64,000 bases of DNA, taken from NCBI GenBank assembly GCA_011800805.1, contig MPNW01000289.1, positions 32,374 to 96,373 on the forward strand, written 5' to 3'. Each line of letters begins with the position of its first letter. The first letter of the stretch is position 1. This DNA is from Hirudo medicinalis (taxonomy: Eukaryota; Annelida; Clitellata; Hirudinida; Hirudinidae). Below, in pieces: positions 1 through 12,489 of this stretch. Both the position numbers and the translations under genes were made by a program. The notes under the pieces were generated by a model. It was given only the letters and a program-made list of their open reading frames with translations. It had not been told where the DNA came from and did no database searches.

Positions 1-1304
1 GACTGACTCATGTGGTGACTCCGGGTGGTGTTCACGTTTACCACCATCTTGCATAATTTATGCTAATTTTGCAAAAGTTCAAAGGGCATTCGCAGGTGTC
101 AAATGAATTGAATTTCTGAATTGAATTGAACGTTTTGCAATTCATAAACCATTCACTCGTTCACATTTCAATCTTTCAATAATCCATCCACCGATCATCA
201 ATTGTTGCTGCTATAAATTGAGGTAGAACCTGAAATAAATGCAGTGATTCTTTAAAACTAGGCAGATGTACAAATAAAAAGTAAACATTTAGTCCAGCGT
301 CGATGAATTCAATGAACGACTGATCAATAGTTGGTTCATTCCGTTCGTCATGACAAGGAATGGTAAACAAATGTTTATGACTTGAACCTCGTTTATGGCT
401 ACTTAATGCTGGAATATTCACTTACTTGTGGAAGTTTGACTTCATATTCATATTTACTTCATAAATCCTTACAATATGAAATGTAACGTATAATATTTCA
501 ATTTGTACAATATGCAATTAAATATTTCAATCAATGCATAATAATTAAATTAATCTGAAAACTTTTCTGTTCAACCAAAGCGTACATTAACTCATATACA
601 TGTATTTATACTTTTTTTTTCGATTCAGACCGCTCGTTTGTTTTAGGTTGATTGACTGATTGAGATCACCATAGTGCCTTTTACATCTTTTGCATTTAAA
701 ATATGTGCCTAAATAAACAAATACATTATAAAACTTATGACCAACAACAATATTATGTCGACCAACAACGTGATTGATTGATTCATTGAATTTTAAATTC
801 TTCGCATTGAAACTTGTAATCATCAATAATTTGCCGATCGGATTTCGTCGTCTTCATTCGCATAAAAATATCAAGTGTTCATTTAAGATGGATCTGTCAC
901 CGTTTAGCAGTGACGTAACGAATAGTTTATGATAATTTATGATAATCATTACAATCACTCGTCTGCTATTCTTTTGATCAGAACATTTCAAATCCTTGAG
1001 CACACTGCAAACGATGAAATGCTGCACACAAAGTGGAGACGGAAGTTAGCGATGGAGCAATTGTTAAATCGCCAATATCAAGTGAAGTTTTCTCTCGGTT
1101 CAAAAATATCTACTTTAACCTGAAACAAACAAACTACTTCAACACATACAAGCAGAAATTGCAACAAAGCAGATGGAATTATCAGTACAAAGTTGCCAAG
1201 AAAGTATGTTTACAATCAAATCAACAATTTAATCAAAACGTCGTCTGTAAATAGAAACCAAAACTGGCATCAAAGAAGGCGAAACTGATTGCAATAAAAT
1301 CCAC
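1..1304. other. Non-genic flank, 3' of the PTBP-like gene
   Basis: No recognisable gene is seen. An 81-codon minus-strand frame at 176-421 and a 73-codon plus-strand frame at 1033-1254 are open, but neither resembles a family I know and neither has convincing splice partners here. The PTBP-like transcript should end in this stretch. The 81-codon frame could be a terminal exon of a gene whose remainder lies outside the window, but nothing in the sequence confirms that. Confidence 0.4.
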
Positions 1305-1874
1305 TCAGTCATTATTGCAGCTAATAATCTCGACGGAGGACGTCCCGGAGCTTTGAATTGCACTTTCGGTTTCGCTATGCTCTTTGTTGTCCTGTTGTTC
1401 TCCTGGTGAGGGTTGAGCAACCACTGAAGACTTGGAAAATGAAACTCGCAGGTGGGTTGTTTCTGCCAGTTGGTGATTGTGAAGTCCCTTCAATCAATCC
1501 GTCGAACAATCAATCATAAGTCGATAAATCATTTCAATCCGAATTTGATTGCGTGAAATATTGGATAACATTGCATATATTATATTATAAACCAACATAA
1601 TTAGTTATTATTATCATGTGAAATATTATCTGTATGCCTAGATTTTGGAGTTTGAATTTGCGACAGAAACAGTAATTAATTCTTACAACTCGTGAATAAT
1701 GAAATTAATTTATTCACTTATTAATGATATTCATTTATACTCACAATGAGTGCATGAGTTGCCTCCTCGACGGACGACATTTGCATGAGCGCCATCTTGC
1801 AGTCCCTATTCGCCGACACCACGTTGCTATAAATAAATGAGGGTTATTAGCTGTCAATGTATAGCGGTAATTAA

Positions 1875-1914
<40 letters not shown>

Positions 1915-3658
1915 CTGTCAATGTATTAACTGATTGCAAAAATAACAGCAATAAATTACCTTACAACATCATCATCAACATCAACAACAACAACAACAAC
2001 ATGAACAAACATGACTCACTTGAAGAATTTGAATCCAACAACACTCCCGTACTCTGAGAACAACTCAACCAACTTCTCTTTACTGGTTGAACTGCATTTA
2101 CAAAAGTCAAAAGGTCACGTGACATGGAAGATAATATATAACAATAACGTAATATATTTTATTATACGACAATATAATATTATAATATTTTATATTTATA
2201 ATATTTATATATTTTATTACATTGAAATATATTTTATTACGCATATTATAAGATGGAAACTTACGGAATGTTCGAGAGATGGAGGGTTGATGAAGGGGGA
2301 AAGATGTTGCTGAAGTTCTTGCTGTTTGGTTTCTTGAACCGATGGAGAGGTGAACTCTTGTAGTCCTTCGTCAGACTTGCTCCCTGGGTTGAATGGTGAG
2401 TAAATTTTATAATAAAAAATAAATTAATTAAGCAATAATAATTAAAATAACTGACTTAATAACAAATAAATGAATTATTATAATGTACAAATTTAATTAT
2501 TTGACAAATCTTTCACAGAATTTGTAAGTACGGAGTTCATTCAGAAATAGTTCGGAGAAATAATGATTTTCAAGTCAATGCTTTATCACCAACACGTGCT
2601 GTGTTCTGCCCCTCATCAAAATCATTTTTCAAACCTTAAAATGAAGCACTCAACTCACAGGTTGACCTTCCTTCGGCATTTGAACCGAGGTGTGTTTCGA
2701 GGGAGCCACCTTGATAACTTTACCCCAAAGTTTCAATTTGTCGAGGTTCAACAGGGCTGTGGTGAGACAAAATTATAACACAACATCACGTGCTGTTCGC
2801 GAATGGTACCTGGAGACCTGACGTTCAAAAGCCAACTCGCCGGGAGCAAATTTCGTCAATTTACTTTTGTTGTAACTTTTTTTTGTTTTCTAGGGTTAGG
2901 GTTTGGGTTTGGGTGGGGGTTTGGATTAGGATTAGAGGTACTGGCGGAAACTTTTGATACCGTGAGTTGGCTTTGCGAACCACTTGGCCAACAGTCTTCA
3001 TGACTGACCAGTCTGAGCTTGAATGGAGTCGTTGAATTGGATGAGTGCCGTGTCCTTCTTGTTGAACATGATCTTAACCCTGATAACGTCACCGTAAACC
3101 CCTGCAAGAAGAGCAGAAATATCAACAACAACAACAACAATCAGGAGGAAGCTTCTATTGCGAATCGATACGTTGATATGTGAAAGCAGGAAATTTCAAG
3201 AGGGGGGTGTTGAATGAAAGCTGAAAGTGAAACAAACGTACCAAACAACGTAAAGAGAGCGTCAGGTGAAACTTTCTGAAATTTTCAACGATATTCGATT
3301 AAAGGGGGATGTTCAAATAAAATCAGTGCAACAACTTGAAACTTGAAAGTTCTTCAAATCAACAACAACAACAGAAAACCAATCGATTTGTTGTTAATAA
3401 GGAAATTCTTCTGTCGACGAGTGCTTATTGATTGAAATTAAACAAGTTTCAACCGGAAAGCATCAATCAACTCACCGTTTCGTCGAGGTTCGATACCAGG
3501 AGGACATTTCCCATGCTCAGGAGTGAGGCTTGAGGTAGGAGAACTGGAGAACATGAGAAAGATGATTATGATAATGATGGTGATGATGATAACAACAACA
3601 ATAATGTAGTAACAACAATAACAATAACACTTACAGCAACACTAACAACAGCATCAGC

Positions 3659-3689
<31 letters not shown>

Positions 3690-6600
3690 GCATCGGAGAC
3701 GCCAAAGATTGCGAAAGAAAAGTTTTAATTTTAATGAACGATTGAAAATAATTCGAAGGAATTGATTTCCTTCAGTGAATGATTGAAAGAAGGATCTTCC
3801 CATTCACCTTGGTTGTTGAGGGAACCAGCAATGATCGGAGTGCCAAATTGAGTCATGTACTTTGGTTCAAGGATCGAGCCAGATCCCAGAGAAACTGGTG
3901 TCAGTGAAGGAATGATTTTGTTTAAACATTTCACGTAATTAAATTTAATATTCAATAGATTGATTGTTTTTAACGTTGAACGGTGTGTTTAACAACAACA
4001 ATGAAAACAATAATCGCATATTTTCTTCGATTCCCGTCACCATTGCATCCTCTAAGTCCACATCGACATTCAAAAAATATCAAACATCCTTGCAAATCAC
4101 GTATTTCAAATGTGAAATCATCGCATGTGGATTTTCCGTCGTGCGTCTAATTTCTGTTCTTGGGACTGCTACTTTAATTTTTTTCAATTTTGATTGATTT
4201 CTTATTTGACATTCGACTTGAAATTGCATCATTGGAAGGCAGCCATCAGCGGGAGTACATCCCTTCCGACTGCCCTTTTGTAAAATAAAATTGTGGCTAC
4301 GTAACGAGCACGGAATATTGCATGAATTGTTCAATAAACTTTAAAAAAAAAATAAAGTGTGGAATTCAATTGATGTTCATTTGACTTTTTTTGTTCTGCT
4401 TTTCTGTAAAAAATCATGTCAATTCGAAGCAGTTGTTGAACTTCCTGGTGACGTTAACGAAATCCTTCTTGAATGAAGATGAATGAAAGATGAATGAAAG
4501 ATGAATGAAGGATGAATGAAGGATGAATGGAGGATGAATGGAGGATGAATGGAGGATGAATGAAGGATGTTGAAATAGTTTTGTTAATTGTTCTGGGGCA
4601 CTCGGAAGTTGGTGAGAAGTTGCAGCGAGTAGCTTGTCGTGGTGAAGTTGTCGATAGAAAGTTTGTTGTATAAAAGTCAAAAATTGTAGTCAAGAACTTT
4701 AATTGCTTAAAGTTGAGTTATATTCGGATGTTTATTAAACTATTAACTGCTGTTTCCGCTTACTTCCATAATTTTCAATAAAAGTTGATTGAAGAATGAG
4801 TGAAACAGTAAAATGGAGAACAATGTTCACTCAATGCCAACATTGAAAATGCAAGCAATCATTCCAATTAAGGAATAATGTCCTTGTACGAACAAGCATC
4901 AGTGGATAATTTCAAATAATCATCGAGAAAATGCTAGTATTTTGCTGATCAACTGAACGAAGAACCTTTCTGTCACAGTGTCACGATTCTGTGACATTCG
5001 TCGGACGAAGAACTTTGTGGTTAAGAAGGCTCCACTTTTAACTGATGACGTGTTGACTCACTCGTTACGAACGAAGTCACCAATTGGCAGATGAAGACAA
5101 TTATTCTGCTCATGATTTAATGCTGACTTAAACAATGTAATTTCTTCGTCTGAAGAATCCTCAACCAATCCTCAACCAAGTGAAAGGTCAGTCGAGTTGA
5201 AGGAGCATCAATGAAATAAAAGCGTTCAGGTCGATGAATAATGGGAAAAGTACTGCTGACTGCCAATGAAAGTACAAACAGGATTCAAGGAGAGCAACAA
5301 ATAAGAATTCAGCCTTTCAATTGAAATCTTTGCATGAAAAGTCTCGTTAAGTTTCTTAATGTTCTCTTAAAACATCAAATATCAAGAATGTCATGGCAAG
5401 AGTTGTGCAAGCTTGTAAACGTCCACTTTACAACGAAATATAATATAAATAATAATATAATATAATAAAATAAAATATTGATAAATTCACATCGAAGCAC
5501 ATCGTTCCCACAAAGTGGAATAAAATCAATCTTCCAACATTTTGATTGAATATTCAATAACTTTTTAAGTCGACTTCGCCACTGTCAAATTAATTTCGTA
5601 TCCATTATAATTAATCAAAGAACAGGGCGATTAGGACGGTGCTCCCGCAACTGGATTCGAACCCGTGCAGCCATCGCGAGAGGCGAAGCATCAAACCATG
5701 CGAGAGCACCACGCTCTTCATTTCAGTAGCTCTCCAGTTTAAAGATCGTATACGATTTAGGAAAAGATGAATGTTGGAAAACCTGAAAGTTGTTGAAAAT
5801 TGAAAATAAGAATGTTGACCTAGGAATGGCACAGAGAATGACGAGAGCAAATTTCAGGTCGCTACCGTTCACCGTTTGGGAGGAGTTCTTGGAACAGACA
5901 AACGCACACATGCACTTTCTGTTTTATATTGTAGATTTATGTCTGAATATTTAATAATTAACGCTCGAAGCAATATTTTTTGGTGAATTTAAAATTCATA
6001 AGCTTTGATAAGATCTGTTACTTCCTCATGATTAGATGAATACGGATTAGATAGGAATTGTTGGAGTAGGAATAAACGGCTTACAATATCGTAACATTCA
6101 ACACTATATGTGGGTGACGAGTTGAAAATCAAGGATAAGCAATTCAAACGACAAACATCATGAATAAATACGTCATAAATAATATCTTTTTGTTGAACGA
6201 CGTGATTAATGTGAAACAATTTTTCAACATTTATCATCGAATTTGTCACGCATGGTTCTAAACACGACAAAATTAAGGAACGAATTTCCAAATTTATAAC
6301 ATTTTCTATAAGAAAATGTAACCGATGTAATATTAGCGGATACATGACATTACCTTTAACATTGTCAGATTGGGTTTGGAAAAACATTTCCATAAATGTT
6401 ATCCTAGAATTTGTTTAATGTGACGCAATCTGTACATTGAACATGGAGATTAATTTGCTGCTCAACATACAACGAGGCATTAAATGTGAGTAAATCATCC
6501 TAAATTAGAACACACGTCGTTCGACAGGATTGCATTCGTGCATGACATCCTCAGCAGCATCAATTTGACATTCAATGTGTCACTGGATTATTTTGATTGC

Positions 6601-9454
6601 TATTTTTTTTGGGATGGGTTGTCTTTTTTTTGTTTTTGTATGATGATGATGATGATGATGATGATTATTATTATTATTATTATCGTTGTTGTTGTCGTCG
6701 TCGTCGTTGTCGTTGTTGTTGTTGTTATCGTGTAATGAGTGGATGCAACGTCGATCAGACATCGAGTTTATCGATTGAACGTCCTGTTGTTACATCGAAT
6801 CATCATTATCATCGCTAATTACAGCACAAACAAATAATAATTTTGGGATCACATTGTCAAGCAAATGAACTCGCGCAAGACGTTACTGAGAAATTAGTGA
6901 AAAACTATTTATTACTCACTAAAGTCTTTCGACTTTGCGATCAAATCGGTGTGGTTGAGGATGGTGAAAGTCTGTGGCTGTTGGAGAGGAGATTCGAAGA
7001 CAAGGGGATGAACCAGTTGTGAGTGGTCAAATGATGGGTAGCTTCTCGGGGATTGGGTCTGTTGGGGCTCCAGGGAAGTAATCGTTGAGTATTCGACCTT
7101 TAACCTATTGCCGCCGGGGTACATGCACTGTCCGTTCAGCGCCTGGTCAGGTGAATTGCAAATGAATTGTTAAAAGGCAAACGGTTCTTTAAAAATCATT
7201 CAAAATCATTTCGTCTGAAAAATCAACTGCGATTGTTCACCGTTTTAGCATTTTCAGCGCTCGATCTGTCCAAGAATTGGATGAGCAAATGGCTGGAATC
7301 TGCAGAACACGTGGAAATTCACATCGACTGATGAATTAATTCAATGAATGGAAGCGAATGAACGAATGAAAATGAATGCAAACCATTTGTTGTGAACGTT
7401 GCTGTTGCGAGTATGTGTCCGTACTGAGCGAACATCTATGATGGAAGATTAAATTAAATTGTTGCCTAATTACAACAATTAAGCACCAAAATCTGAGCAA
7501 CAACAACAACAACCTTCTTGATGACGTCAACAGTAACAGGATAAATAACGTGCTCAACTGAAACCACGAGCACAGCTGACGTCTCTCCAATTTCTTGTGC
7601 CGAGTTCAATTCAACCTCTGGTCCTTCCTGAAAAATTGAGAAATTAATCATTTCATACTTCACAGAAATATTGAACCGAATTAATTAAATAAAAAAAAAA
7701 TCGTAAAAAGCATTAAAAACTCGATACAAAATTGCGAATGTTACGTTCACATCACAATCGTGAAAGCCTGACTACGAAGAGATGAATTCAGATGGAATGC
7801 TTGCGAAGATGTTGATGACGATGAGGAGGATATTTCTATGATTGCACAACATTTGGCACTTCGGCTGCTCAAAACGAGTAAACCAACGCAGTTTAAATAA
7901 CAGAATCTTCAAATCCAGTAAAATATATTTGAATTCAAGTTAGCTTTTAATGGCATGAAACCGATAACCATGTTCGATGCATCAAGTCGAGGAAATTTGC
8001 AATGCAAAATGCACGGTGAACTGACTTAATCGCAGAATACCGAGGCATTTACGAAACTCTTTCAAGAAATATTAGCAATTTAATAGAATTGGGAATTGCA
8101 CCCTTCCAAGTTAAGTTGGAATCTTTTTGTTTTATTTCGGAAATCCGATTTTTTCAATTTGTGATTGTTAATCTTTCAGGCGACCTCGCAAGATTTGAGG
8201 TCCAAATAGAATTAATAATGCATAGGTGCATTGAAGAAAGAAAAGCTTTCTGGTGATGAAATTATCTAATTGCACATGAAGCTGCACTGCAGGAGTTCTA
8301 TTTAGAACTTCTAAACAATCAGCTTGTGGCCACCAATCAGTCACTGTTCGGTTGAAGCAATTACAACATGATAAATTAGAATTGTTATTCTTATTCTTGT
8401 TGCTGCATCCTGATAGAAAACATACCTGAGATGAAAAGTCCACTTGATCGGTTTCTGAGAACTGGACTTTTATCAAATGATTTCGAAGAGCCAGTGACTT
8501 CTGAGCGTAATAAGCCACTGCATTTTGAGCTGAAGTCGAATCAACCATTTCCACAAAGGCCTGGAAAACGAGTAAAACTTTTAGATTTGTCACTGAGGTG
8601 TTTGGTGATCAGTCTTACCTCGTTTCCCCTGAGGAGGACTTGTGTCACCGTTCCACAGATGGAACTCAGTTTGATGACCTCTGATCTCGTGATGTCACCT
8701 GGAAGACTCTTGAAATGGATGATCTTTCTGGAAGAAGTACTGCCTTCTAGTTTGGGCTGAAGGAAGCAACGTGACACGATGTGGCAGGATTTAATTTGTT
8801 TACTAATATTGTGAATCATCTAAGGCTTAATTAAATTTTTAATAGGCTTAATTATAGGCTATTGGAAATAACATTGATTGAGAAAGTATCAATTTTCTTC
8901 CAAAATCAACCCACCTTTTTGTTCTCTAAGTTCTTACTTGAGTTCGACAGAGGAGACACACAATCTGAGGCTCTCTGTTGATGGGAAACCTTGTCGTTCA
9001 AAACTCATTTTTCATCACGAAAATCATGCTTACCCTCTTGATGGCTGCATGCTGGTGGGCTGGAATGTACGCAAGTGTGGATTGGAAGGATGGAGACAAT
9101 TGGTGAAAAGCAGAACTGGGCAGAACTTGAACTGTTGACGGAAGTGACTGAGATAAAACTGGAATCAACAATAGGACACTAAACCAAATACAGTACAAAG
9201 GATCTACCATCTCCGAATGTTCCCAAGAGATTAAAGTGTTTCAAACCTTGCGGTTGAAGCTGGAAAGAGTTGCTGTTCTGCTGGAGAAAAGCGTAGGTTT
9301 GGAGTCCCGGTGAGGAAACGTCAAAATTCGAATTCAAGGCAGAAGTTGGATTTCTGATGTAGACGAGGGGTTGATTCATAAATTGGTTGAGGAGAGGTAA
9401 ACTGGTCCCAGCGCTGTTTGGCTGGCCGATCATGATCGCTCCACTTGGCAACAT
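1305..9454 (-). CDS. PTBP: Polypyrimidine tract-binding protein-like splicing regulator (four RRMs)
   Basis: PTBP-family nuclear RNA-binding protein that binds pyrimidine-rich RNA and represses exons. Seventeen exons in transcript order: 9454-9247, 9158-9034, 8756-8619, 8560-8426, 7627-7514, 7435-7384, 7299-7241, 7142-6920, 3894-3808, 3528-3476, 3275-3242, 3101-3009, 2756-2659, 2383-2265, 2091-2020, 1826-1745, 1487-1305. All junction phases agree, giving 624 codons. RRM1 (about 112-202) includes [15 protein letters not shown] and [21 protein letters not shown]2 (about 215-300) contains [16 protein letters not shown]3 (about 386-473) contains [10 protein letters not shown] and [23 protein letters not shown]4 ends in [20 protein letters not shown], close to the vertebrate PTBP1 C-terminus, but followed by about 40 extra Ser/Glu-rich residues. 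The start ATG follows an in-frame stop. Intron 8, in the RRM2-RRM3 linker, is 3.0 kb. The first two exons (N/Q/S/P-rich) are the least certain. Confidence 0.93.
1876..1912. repeat. (CA)n dinucleotide microsatellite
   Basis: An uninterrupted CA run lies in the PTBP-like intron just upstream (in transcript terms) of the 1745-1826 exon. On the coding strand it reads (TG)n close to a 3' splice site. It is probably an ordinary simple repeat. Confidence 0.95.
2891..2937 (+). repeat. Degenerate TTAGGG-like interstitial telomeric tract
   Basis: The tract TAGGGTTAGGGTTTGGG continues into TTTGGG and TTAGGATTAG variants. It lies in the PTBP-like intron between the exons at 3009-3101 and 2659-2756. The units resemble the metazoan telomere repeat but are degenerate and few. 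Confidence 0.7.
4474..4567. repeat. 11-bp minisatellite, unit ATGAATGRARG
   Basis: About eight to nine near-perfect copies of ATGAATGAAAG, drifting to ATGAATGAAGG and then ATGAATGGAGG, lie in tandem within PTBP-like intron 8. The ordered drift of variants along the array suggests growth by slippage. Confidence 0.9.
5638..5710 (-). mobile_element. tRNA-like SINE fragment (family A)
   Basis: On the minus strand a 7-bp acceptor-like stem (GGTGCTC/GAGCACC) encloses a Pol III B-box-like GGTTCGAATCC. Five extra bases sit between the T-arm and the acceptor strand, so this is not a normal tRNA. A second copy sharing CGCCTCTC, the B box and TTGCGGGAGCACC lies at 49570-49636, which indicates a dispersed tRNA-derived family. 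Confidence 0.55.
6640..6730. repeat. Compound trinucleotide repeat ATG-ATT-GTT-GTC
   Basis: (ATG)n is followed by (ATT)n, then mixed (GTT)n and (GTC)n, within PTBP-like intron 8. It creates homopolymer-like open frames on both strands that are not genes. Confidence 0.95.
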
Positions 9455-12450
9455 TCTTGTTCAACAAGCTCTTGATGCTGGTGACATCCTTTGATCGAAT
9501 GAAACGCTCTCTCAAACTCTGACACACAGCAGCTTCAGCAGAACGTCAGGCAGATAATTGTTCGTAAATGATTGTCCGGGAGTTGGCGAGCTATAATAGT
9601 CTGGTTGAAAACATTCTCAATTTTATTCATTCGTAACTGTGAACAAGACAAGATGCCTGTAATGTCGTTAACATGCAATGAAAACAAGCATCCAATCGCT
9701 GCCATTTATAAACGAATTATCTCAATAAATACCTGCTCTCTTTTCAACAACAGTCATTCAATGCACACAACACCAGAGCAGCACGACGACAAAGTTGGAG
9801 AGAACATAATTCTTAGCCAGTCGCATTCATCAGCTTACGGCCTGACAAATTACCTGTACTTCAGCGGGCCAAACAATGAGCCACATTCGTGTGCATCCGA
9901 CATTCGTGCACGGCACAATTGCTCCAGCACAATTTCTCCTCAATTTCGAAACTCCTCCATAATTCTGGAGACGTCCGTGTTGTCTCCGTTGCCATGGAAG
10001 CGGGATTATTTATATAAAAACGTAATAACAAAAAACAGGCACCTTCTCTGCACCTTCAGGCGTTCAATAAACTGGTGGCATTGTGGAGTCATTGGAGTCA
10101 GGGAATGTTCTTCTTAAGTTCAACTTGGATTGCAAAAGCAGCCATGGATGCCACCAGTTACTGAAACACATGCAGAAAACAATGCAAGAAGGAGGACAAA
10201 TTCTGATCGATCACTTTTATCGTTAGCAACAATCAAGTTGCTTTACATCATCATTCATCTGAGCAGGTGCGTGGCTAACAGCAAGAGATAATTTCATTTC
10301 ATCTGATTATAATCACGATCAGCTTTTCTGAGCAGGTAAGTTGTTAAGAAATAAATTATAAATGGTTAAATACTGAAGGCGCAAGGATGGAAGCAAGTCA
10401 CAGCACTAACCGGTTTTGGGCGGCTGATTGTTGTAGCGAACAGTTGACAGACTACAGGTGCACCAGAGGAGCCTGCATTGTTTGCTCAGTTCTGCATCCA
10501 GCTCTCCATTGTCTCCACCTTCATTTCTCGGCCAATCATTTTCGACCTCCCGTGGCTGGGCGACAACCAGCCTTAGTTTAAATGTAAAAGCATTTTCAAA
10601 TTTATGACTTTGTTGTGGCTATATTCTCTAGAAAGAATGAACGAACTCTTTCATGTTTTCAGGGCTTTTGACAGAATTATAGCCGTGTCTGTCTGTCAAT
10701 AGAGGAAGTGATTCAGAAGTGAGGCATGACAACTGCCGTCAGTTTCATTGAGATTTCAACCATGATTTATGTGATTGCATCAAGTAGATAATTCTATAAA
10801 TAGAGACTGATTTCTACGTTCTAATCCAAGACTCTCTACCGAGGAGGCGATGATGGTGATTATGATTATGATGGTGATTGTGATTATGACTAACGTTAAG
10901 TTTTAATTATTTAATTAATAAGGTTTTTATTAATTGCTATCAATATTAAAAGGTATTATTGTTGTTATTATTATTTTTTTAATACTAAAATCTCCCATCT
11001 CTGCATGCTTCTTTTAAACCTTTCAAAGATTTTGTAGACACCCACAGCGAATTGCAGCAAATTCTCACGCTGTTTAATTCTCACCTGAGAAGTTTGGATT
11101 CAAAATTAATGTATTGCGTCGACAAAGAAGTCTTTGATCTCAATAAAAAATTTAAAATTTAAATAAAAAATTTAAAGTAAAAAATTTCGACGCAATGGAA
11201 ATTTAGTTTAATTATTTGAAATCAGTCCTTCTTTTTCTAAGTCCACCTTCAGGCTCTTCTCCACTCAACGTTACGGTCCAAGACTATTCTTCAATTCCGT
11301 CACCAATGAAAAATCAATTTCAATCCTGCCCTTCAACATTCTTTTTCTATTATTTAAAACAATTGTAAATATTGCATGGCATTCATGAATTGGTTCATTT
11401 GTTTTTGTTTTCTTGCATTTGACGGTGGCGACTTACTTTGTTAACGAGGGTCAGTCTGACGGCCTCATCGAGGCTGACCCTTGAGTTATTTTATTTTAGT
11501 ATCCTTTATGGCTCTTCAATGTCTTCTATGTCTAAAGTATTTTGTTGAAAAAAATTTAAAAAAATACAAAAAAACATTAAAAATATGAGCTGAATGTTAT
11601 GTTCCCCCGAATGTAATTTGCTGTCAGAGAATGTCATTAAAATAAATTAATGTCATTATTTCTTCACGTTTCTTTTATCATTCGAGAACAAATTTATTTT
11701 GAGCTGGATGGTGGTCTGAACAATGACTTGAAATGAACCTCCAAATGACACGATTTGTCTTTCTTTCCACCCGTTGCTGTTCAATTGAAAAACTTCGACA
11801 TCTATGAGTTTTTTTCGTCACGCACCTGTCCTGAAATTCCGTTTTCAATAAACGCTGACATGTTTATGTCCGCCCAAATCGACTAGTTAAGAAATAAGCT
11901 TAAAAAATTGGACACCGATGCACCATGCATTGTACAAGCACACACAAAACCATATTTTTCTCCAATTTGCAATGGAAGCTTTCGTCATCAAAAATTGCTG
12001 GGAATTTCGGAAGGGTACCTCACTTTCTGTGTTAAGAGAGTGTTTGGTGTTAACAGGGAGGTGAAATTTCAGGAGGCCTTGAATATTTATCTCGTGGCAT
12101 TTTTCAAAGTAGGTTTTTCTTGATCGGGTTGATTGTTATTAGTTTTTCACCTTCAATGGGTTGTTTCCCACATCGGTTACATCGGTTTGAATAATCTCAG
12201 CTTAAAATAATATTTAATTATATTGAACTTTGATTTATTCAATTAATCATTTAATCCCCGAGAACATAGGATTGCCTTCAAATGTCATTAATGAACCAAA
12301 CGAACTTCAGCTTAAGTAGAAATTGTTAGAAAAATAAAATATATATTTAACAGTATATATTTCATATTATAAAAATGTAATATTATTTATTAATAAATAT
12401 TTTATTTATACATGTAATTAACAACATAAATTCTATACACAATTAGGTCG

Positions 12451-12489
<39 letters not shown>

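Larger units (their letters stand above)
3895..6919 (-). other. Large intron 8 of the PTBP-like gene
   Basis: This 3.0-kb intron separates the exon ending RRM2 from the inter-domain linker exon. It holds an 11-bp minisatellite (4474-4567), a tRNA-like SINE fragment (5638-5710), a 134-codon same-strand open frame (5989-6393) and a compound trinucleotide repeat (6640-6730). Exon phases on both sides (one base left over, then two bases supplied) splice directly, so no coding exon is required inside it. Confidence 0.75.

Noticed and set aside
5638..5710. Functional tRNA gene
   Set aside because: Has an acceptor-like stem and B box but five surplus bases before the 3' acceptor strand and an imperfect T-stem. 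A diverged second copy exists, so a SINE fits better.
9034..9210. Start of the PTBP-like protein at 9210 with a signal-peptide-like segment
   Set aside because: That frame reads through the intron before the 9158 acceptor. The exon at 9454-9247 joins in phase and gives an N-terminus without a signal peptide, as expected for a nuclear protein.
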